Assembly: GCA_035591015.1 (NCBI GenBank)
Contig: JAXIUW010228729.1
Location: forward strand, 1-10,289
From: Cephalothrix simula
Taxonomy: Eukaryota; Nemertea; Palaeonemertea; Archinemertea; Cephalotrichidae
Length of the DNA: 10,289 nucleotides
Reading direction: 5' to 3'
Positions 1 through 6,300 of the stretch are shown one piece after another (the stretch's first letter is position 1; every line of letters starts with the position of its first letter). The notes under the pieces are model-generated. The model was not told the DNA's origin. It searched no databases and was given only the letters and a program-made list of their open reading frames with translations. The position numbers and the translations under genes are program-made.

Positions 1-30
1 GTCAAATTCTTGTAATATTGCTTTATAAAA

Positions 31-139
31 CAGTTATTCGACATTTCTTCGTGCAATATGAGCAGTTATTTATCCTCTGGGCTGCGCGCCTTGGTAAATA
101 ACTGCTTTCATATTGCACTCAGAAAGCGTCAAATAACTG
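31..139. repeat. Small foldback (MITE-like) inverted repeat
   Basis: The element starts CAGTTATTCGAC and ends GTCAAATAACTG. Its inner arms also pair: GTGCAATATGA-GCAGTTATTTA at 51-72 against TAAATAACTGC-TTTCATATTGCAC at 94-118. The unpaired centre is a GC-rich loop of about 20 bp (73-93). Each arm therefore contains CAGTTATT twice. The flanks are both TATA-rich (ttataaaa and tataata), so a TA or TATAA target duplication is possible but not clean. No transposase is present; a non-autonomous DNA-transposon relic is the simplest reading. Confidence 0.7.
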
Positions 140-444
140 TATAATATAATCGAGTTGAGAGTAGACGAACAATCCCGAAGCAATTCTATTTCTTGTTCGG
201 TCGAAACATAAATGATTCAAGCGATGCCTATTCTTTTCATGCATTCTTGGTAACATCAAAACTACATTTTTGGAAATGTCTTGGAAGGAACTTCGGTCTG
301 TTTTGGTTTTCAATGAATTTCGACCAACTGTGGCACCCCTAGCGGCAAAAATGTGAATTACGACTTCTGAGTACAACGAAACCGGTAGCATAGGTAAAAT
401 GGATGGTGGAAATCAGTCATGGTATAAAATGGTTACAATAACAC

Positions 445-450
445 TTTATT
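445..450 (-). terminator. Candidate poly(A) signal AATAAA
   Basis: The minus strand reads AATAAA here, about 300 nt after the TGA stop at 753, a plausible 3' UTR length. A variant ATTAAA at 610-605 would give a shorter UTR of about 150 nt, and another ATTAAA at 741-736 is too close to the stop to be convincing. The surroundings are generally AT-rich, so hexamers arise by chance; the choice is uncertain. Confidence 0.4.
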
Positions 451-752
451 ATATTGTATTTTAAATACTGCTATTGCTGAATCGCGGTCTCTCTAACAGC
501 CTTATTTATCATTTAGCAGTATATATTCAATATACGAAATAAAGTACATTGTATTATTACATGTATAAACATTGAATATAAGAAGAGGTCATGCCTTTAC
601 TTGATTTAATAGTGCTAACTAGTCAGAGGGATACATTTTTTGATACACCCTGTATATGACATATTTAAAGGGCAACAAAAACGAAAATGAAAAGTAAGGT
701 TTACAAGATTGATAAGGTTATTAGTAAAATTGTCATTTAATCCAATGATCAT

Positions 753-3341
753 TCATTTTTCATCGATAACCAGTTTATCTTCTCCTTCAGAGTCTGATTC
801 ATGAATGGAGTCTCGAACAGACGCCTCCGTGTCAATGTTATCATCCTTTTCTGTTGAACTAACAACTCCACTATCGATCGAAAACACAGAAGTTCGATTA
901 ATCGGCACATTTCGCGCAGAATCACTTAAATCTTGTGATGTCATTATTTCGGAAGAGCTCGGAACCTCTTCGGCATTTACCGATGATGGTGATTGGTTAT
1001 TCGGACTTTCTGAAGGTGCCCGAATGGAGGTTGAATCTGGTAAATCCGAAAGTTTATTTTTTGGTAATGATAAAATACGAACTGGGGAAATTTGCGAACT
1101 AGATGAAGCAGTTGCCTCCGAATTAGTGTCATTATTAAACTCAGAAATTACAATTATTCCCGTCTGAACTGTTCGAATAAACGGATTTTGTGAACTTGAA
1201 ATTCCTGCGTCCTCAACTTGGTCTAATATATCGGAAATGACCATTTTTACAGAATTTTCAACAGTATTTGTATCAGAGCACGACACAGATAGAGTATTAT
1301 CAACTGAATCAGAGCACTCACTAGATGTAACAATCTTATCGATTGGATAAGAGTGAGACACTGAAATATCATTAATGGATTCACTAGGACCGGGAATAGG
1401 TTCACTGGGGGATACGCTTTCATCCATGTCTATACTTTCATAATTGGTATCAGACTGAGACACACTCTGAGGCATAAGAGAAGAATTAGAACTTACACTA
1501 TAAGTAACAATCTCATCCGTTGCATTAGATTGAGACAAAGAGAGGATTTTAAAATTCGAATCAGCGGGAATTTCAGAAGCAGACGACGACGATACATCAA
1601 CTCCCTCCGAAATAGAAGAACCGGAAGCTGGAGGACTTAGTTTTACTCCCTCCGATATCGATATGGCAGAAGATGATTCAGGGACATCTATAATGTCTAC
1701 GGGATTAACTCCTTTGGAATTCGATACATTTACCCCCTCCGAAACTGCTTGCGATCCTGAATTTACTCCCTCTGTCGACAATAACGGTTCGTCACGTTTA
1801 GGTGACGATTTCACTCCCTCTGAATTATTTTCTGATCTATTCTGCAGGGATTCTCCATCGGCGAGCTGATTTGTACTCGACTCGGGTAAAGGTTCAATTA
1901 TTTTCGTCAATTGAACTTGACTTGTTTGAACATTTTCTAAAATAGAGTTCACCGTCGCTGATTCTTTTTCATTTAAATGCTGGAATGTTTTGCCCTCTTG
2001 CGGTGCGGAACTGGACACCGGAACTTGTTCCTGAGCATCGGTTCTATTTTTTTTCGAATCATCACTTTGAATTACATCGTCCTCCATAGTACGTTTTCGA
2101 ACAAATGGAATTGGCGCCGCAATTTTTAAATTAAGCCCTTGCCCGCTGGTACTAGGGCCCCTAGTGTCACTTTTTTCATCTACAGTCAAGGGTATTTCCT
2201 CGCTAGCCGGGAATGCCACGGAAATTGGCTTTTTAGGTCCATCTAACTTTACTTCATGGACTATATCTCTGGCGGGTGTATTTGGCGGAGGATCGGGTGT
2301 TGAATGAGCCGCCTGAAAAGTTTGTGACGTAATTATTTTTTGCTTCAGTGCGGATCGAATGTCTTGTTTCAAATTCCGCTCCGGACTATTTCTTACATCA
2401 GCAGGTATTGGTACATGTATCGGACTACTTTTCAATGGCGGTGATTTAGGCGGCGTCGGTTTTCTTGGTTGTGCTGCGGTTAAAATAGTCCTATTCCCTA
2501 TTTTCGTTAATTTTAACTTTCCGGCGCGAATATATTTTAATATTTCCTGACGTTTACTCATATCAAATGTTTTTCCCACAAGAGCAGCGGCCCCGGGCGT
2601 AGACGCCCTCGAATCCACTGGTGAAATATCCATATGAACCGGGGAAGTTGAAGCTGACTTGACTGGTTCCGAAGTTGATAAAACCGGTGTCATTTTAAGT
2701 TCATTAACACTCGTGTCACTCGCGATTACATTCGCACTCGTGCTCGAACTAGGACTAACACTCGTACTAGCAGAAACAGTTGAAGTTGGTTCAGTTTTAA
2801 GCGGAATTGCTATTGGCCTTTGCGCGCGATGCATTGCTAAGCGCTGCTGAGTCATCATTATCTGCTGCTGATATTGTTGGGCTGCTAAGAACTGCTGAAT
2901 TTGTAGTTGCGTAGGAGCCGAAACCGGAACTCTAAAAGTCGGCTGAAACATAGGCATAAATTGTAGCGGCATCCGATGCATATGGCTCGGAGGTATATTA
3001 ACTAATGTAGAGAAAGGCATTAGCGGTACTTGTCCAGCAGCGACCAGGTTATCGATCGGCGCTTGCGAAACTGTTGGACTATTAATCACCGGTGGGACAG
3101 ATACAGTAGGACTCATTAACGCGCCACCTGCGGTTTGAAGAAGGTTTGTTAAAACGGGCGTCGTTTGTGACACAGTTTCGCGGGGTTTAGCGCTTGGTGC
3201 GAAGTACGATAAACTAACATTGGTCTTAGGAATAACCCGCGGTCCAAATTTTTTAAGATTACTAAATGAGGTCTGTATACTTTCATCTGTTTCCGTTTCT
3301 GGTCTACTAACTTCTTCGTCTTCGATTAAACGAGGCACCAT
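753..3341 (-). CDS. Exon 7 (terminal): 862-residue Ser/Thr/Pro-rich disordered tail
   Basis: A pyrimidine tract and acceptor (cctttttcag) lie directly before ATG at 3341. Exon 6 joins in phase 0, so this Met is internal rather than a start. Tail residues in order: 5-23 acidic (LIEDEE...ETETDES); 75-140 Pro/Met-rich; 143-176 Gln-rich with QQ runs; 181-184 LKTE, a psiKxE SUMO-type site; 256-287 compact basic module containing EILKYIRAGKLKL; 293-356 many Ser/Thr-Pro sites; 415-433 RKR and SKKNR spaced like a bipartite nuclear signal; 507-581 six xGV microrepeats; 599-700 SVSxS repeats; 823-828 DSGVVS degron; 849-862 acidic DSEGEDKLVIDEK end. No known folded domain is recognised. The composition fits a nuclear co-regulator tail that is heavily phosphorylated, which is inference. 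The uninterrupted frame of 2.6 kb is itself strong evidence of coding. Confidence 0.92.
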   Translation of the reverse strand: MVPRLIEDEEVSRPETETDESIQTSFSNLKKFGPRVIPKTNVSLSYFAPSAKPRETVSQTTPVLTNLLQTAGGALMSPTVSVPPVINSPTVSQAPIDNLVAAGQVPLMPFSTLVNIPPSHMHRMPLQFMPMFQPTFRVPVSAPTQLQIQQFLAAQQYQQQIMMTQQRLAMHRAQRPIAIPLKTEPTSTVSASTSVSPSSSTSANVIASDTSVNELKMTPVLSTSEPVKSASTSPVHMDISPVDSRASTPGAAALVGKTFDMSKRQEILKYIRAGKLKLTKIGNRTILTAAQPRKPTPPKSPPLKSSPIHVPIPADVRNSPERNLKQDIRSALKQKIITSQTFQAAHSTPDPPPNTPARDIVHEVKLDGPKKPISVAFPASEEIPLTVDEKSDTRGPSTSGQGLNLKIAAPIPFVRKRTMEDDVIQSDDSKKNRTDAQEQVPVSSSAPQEGKTFQHLNEKESATVNSILENVQTSQVQLTKIIEPLPESSTNQLADGESLQNRSENNSEGVKSSPKRDEPLLSTEGVNSGSQAVSEGVNVSNSKGVNPVDIIDVPESSSAISISEGVKLSPPASGSSISEGVDVSSSSASEIPADSNFKILSLSQSNATDEIVTYSVSSNSSLMPQSVSQSDTNYESIDMDESVSPSEPIPGPSESINDISVSHSYPIDKIVTSSECSDSVDNTLSVSCSDTNTVENSVKMVISDILDQVEDAGISSSQNPFIRTVQTGIIVISEFNNDTNSEATASSSSQISPVRILSLPKNKLSDLPDSTSIRAPSESPNNQSPSSVNAEEVPSSSEIMTSQDLSDSARNVPINRTSVFSIDSGVVSSTEKDDNIDTEASVRDSIHESDSEGEDKLVIDEK

Positions 3342-6300
3342 CTGAAAAAGGGGAACAATGAGTGTAAATGTACAGAATATTCCAAAAAAATGACTCCGCT
3401 CTAATTAACCGATGTAAGCTAGCCGCTCCCCCCCAAGGGTTTCTCATATTAGCGGTATAGGTACCCCCATAACCTATCACTGGAAATGGCATGTGAAGTA
3501 GTAGTTTCATGTCCCTACCACCACCTGGTGGAGGGTGGTGGTTAAAGATGTCCGAAATAAATGGCCGAAAAATAATCGAATTTTTGGATAGGAAAATAGG
3601 AACCCCCATAAAACCCCTGGAAAGGGCATGCAAAAGGCAGTTAAATGGTGCAGTTTCCGTACCACCACCTGGTCAAAAATAGCGGCTAAAAATGTTTAGA
3701 TCGAGAATTTTGATTTTGAACATTTTTGACCACCATTCGCCACCAGGTGGCGGTAGGGACATGAAACCCTGAAAATTAATAGATAATCAATTATCGACAG
3801 CCTTCTGATAATAAAAACGGAAGGCAATTTCATGCTTTAGTCAACCCCCCAGCGCGCTTTACCCAACATTGAAAAATATAAAATTTTTGTAACCGGATCA
3901 AGAGCCAAGATCATAAGGCCAAGGATCTCATTGCAAAGACGATGCTACAAGTGAACCCACTGTGCGATCGAAGACCTTTTATATGCTCGCGGCGACAATA
4001 ACCATTATGACGTCACTTTTTAACAAATTATTTAAATCGATCGCATGTTGAGCTCGCAAACGCACATCAAGGAAGAGGGGGATACGGTAGGGCAAGCTCG
4101 AAAATACAAGAAACGCACATCAAGCTATAAGGGAGAACGATCGGACAGCGCACTGCGCACAGCAGGTATGGATATTATGAATAATGGTATAATATGCGAG
4201 CTCGCATGTGGCCATCGTTCTTGGCCAAGACTCAAGAAAAAGGGGAAATACTAATCGTTTAGTATCAAAATACTCTTCCTCCTGGGATAGAAGATTTTAT
4301 TTTAATACATCGACATATACTTACGCTTTCGTTAGACATTGACGGGGACTTTCCATTGTTGGTGTTAGAGGAAGGCTTTGAATCTGTTAATTCAAGCATA
4401 GTACCGTATCTTTGTAGCAACGCATACATTTTGGTGAAGCGCCGACTATTGGCGACCTATAAAACAAAGAGATATTTCATTTCAGAGCCTTAAGACTCCT
4501 TTTGGTGCTAGACAAGCTCCCAGCCTGCTTTACCTCATTATTATAGAGTAAATAGTCGTAAAATGGTTACAAAGACCATCGGCTGAATTTCAGCGTTCCC
4601 CATGAAACTTTCAACACAAAACCGTGGGTCGAACGACGAACGGTCTATAAAATGAACAGGTGGGGCAACTACTTTTATATAGAAATGGGACACATATTAA
4701 TGCCCGGTCAAATAAAAAAAAAATTGATAGTAATTGATAATTAATTGACAAAATAATATTGACTTTCGAAAAAGGTCACGAAAATATTGACAAATTCGTT
4801 GAATCATTTATCAATTCGTTGAATAGATCTACTGATATACATGTAGAATGTTTATCAATAAATCTGTGATTGATAACAATTTTGTACATGTAATTCTTGA
4901 CTTTTACCTGCCCATTCAAAAAATGTATGGGTTTTTTTGAGAGGGGGGGTGTTAGGAACATTAAACTATGCCTATTGAACATGTTCAAACATGGGGGGGG
5001 GGTCATGGAAAACATTGACATACACAAATTCTGGTTGTGGGGGTGGGGTGATTTTTTTCCTCTCACAGTTCAGTTATTTCCAAATCATTTTATAGAGTTA
5101 TTTGTTTATTCTAAGTATTATATTCAATCTTATAGATGCGTTTGAGCATGTATAACCTCTTTTAAAGTGTCTCAGAGTCAAAAGAAAAAATTTCAAAAAG
5201 AATAACTTGGAAAAAATACATTTTTCAGTTGGAAAAAACTGAAATAATTTTTGGAAAAATTTAAAATTTTCAGGGGTTGATGCTTTAAGACAGGAACAAA
5301 TGCTCCAAAAAGTTGGAAAATTTGAAATTTTGGACCATCAAATGTAAGTGATATAGAAATTTTCCAGGGTTGGGTAGGGGGTGGTGTGACTCCAAATTTT
5401 TCAATTTTATACCATCCGTGTATGTCAATTTTTTCCATGATCCCCCTGGCCTACATCATATTTATGTGTCTTTTTCAGTATGTTATTCTGTTTTGTGTGC
5501 AATAGGCCTATCAGGCAATTATGCACTATAAATAGTGAATCTTGCAAAAAAAATTTTTAAGTCCTCTAGAAAAAAATAAACCGACATTTTAGCTGACACA
5601 GCGGAAAATTTAGTTGATTAAGCAGGATTAAGCCTAAATTTAATGACTTTAATTAAGAGTAATTAAGTAAAGTTTAAATTCAATCTCTTAAAATAGTTTA
5701 TATAGTGTAGACAGAAATATAGGGGCAAATGTTTTTTATATTGAACCCAATAAGACGGGTTTAGGGTAGAATTATCAATAGATTGGGCGAGTCACGAGAA
5801 TAACCAATTCAATTCAAATCTTTCTTTGGGTTTTGATAATAAATTTAATCTTGCAAATCGAAACAAAATACTAATAGTCATGATCCATTATATATCCTGG
5901 ATTTTCCCATTATAATCTGCTGATCGATTTATTACCGTACAATAGTCAATTTGAATTTACATATACATGTTTAGTTCAAGACCAACCTAAATAATCAATA
6001 GATTGGACAGTATAATGGACAAAAATTCTAAAAATAATATTGGAATTACTAGCATATGAATAGGTGTTGATAGTTGTATAAAGTTTATATAGATTTATTG
6101 AAAGCTTAGACCTGTATACAATATATGACATGAACCGGATTTTCACTTTTATACCATCCGTGTATGTAAATTTTTTCCATGACCCTCCCCTGTTGAATGC
6201 AAAAAATACAGGCCCCTTCAAATTATTAACTTAAACGAACAAAAAATCCATCTATAAGTTTGAAAATGTACCTGTAAAACATTCATTCCAGCATAATTTT

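Larger units (their letters stand above)
1..752. other. 3' flank: untranslated region plus foldback repeat
   Basis: This stretch lies downstream of the stop codon. The proximal part (about 440-752) is AT-rich and should include the 3' untranslated region. Distally there is a 109-bp foldback element (31-139). A minus-strand frame of 90 codons at 119-391 shows no family signature and is not called as a gene. A short segment at 636-658 (TGATACACCCTGTATA) resembles terminal sequences seen on many invertebrate DNA transposons, but no partner end is visible. Confidence 0.6.
4457..6271 (-). other. Intron 5, largest intron, repeat-rich
   Basis: This 1815-bp intron splits ankyrin repeat 6 (donor GTACAT, acceptor gttttatag). 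It is AT-rich with poly-A and poly-T runs, has two G-runs (7 at 4943-4949, 10 at 4993-5002) and carries three copies of a dispersed repeat. A 13-bp direct repeat ATCAATAGATTGG occurs at 5774-5786 and 5994-6006. Short open frames on both strands here (for example 4776-5066 minus, 4897-5145 plus) are low-complexity and not supported as genes. Confidence 0.8.

Noticed and set aside
119-391. 90-codon minus-strand frame in the 3' flank
   Set aside because: No recognisable domain; it overlaps the foldback element and has no splice or expression evidence.
636-658. TGATACACCCTGTATA as a transposon terminus
   Set aside because: The motif resembles ends of many invertebrate transposons, but no matching second end or target duplication is visible in the window.
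805-2850. Plus-strand open frames opposite the tail exon (805-1167, 1663-1869, 2359-2550, 2659-2850)
   Set aside because: They are antisense shadows of a long Ser-rich coding exon, lack family motifs, and the minus strand is continuously open and joins in frame to ankyrin exons.
3339-3341. ATG at the beginning of the tail exon as a translation start
   Set aside because: It directly follows an AG acceptor and exon 6 joins in the same phase, so it is most simply an internal Met; a separate intronless gene is not needed.
3307-3633. Minus-strand frame overlapping the acceptor of exon 7 with its own ATG
   Set aside because: It runs through the intron repeat in a different frame from the tail exon and has no conserved motif.
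4045-4254. 69-codon Lys/Arg-rich plus-strand frame in intron 6
   Set aside because: Composition arises from local repeats; there is no family signature or start context that supports a gene.
4776-5438. Short frames on both strands in intron 5
   Set aside because: Low-complexity translations of poly-A/T and G-run repeats inside an intron.
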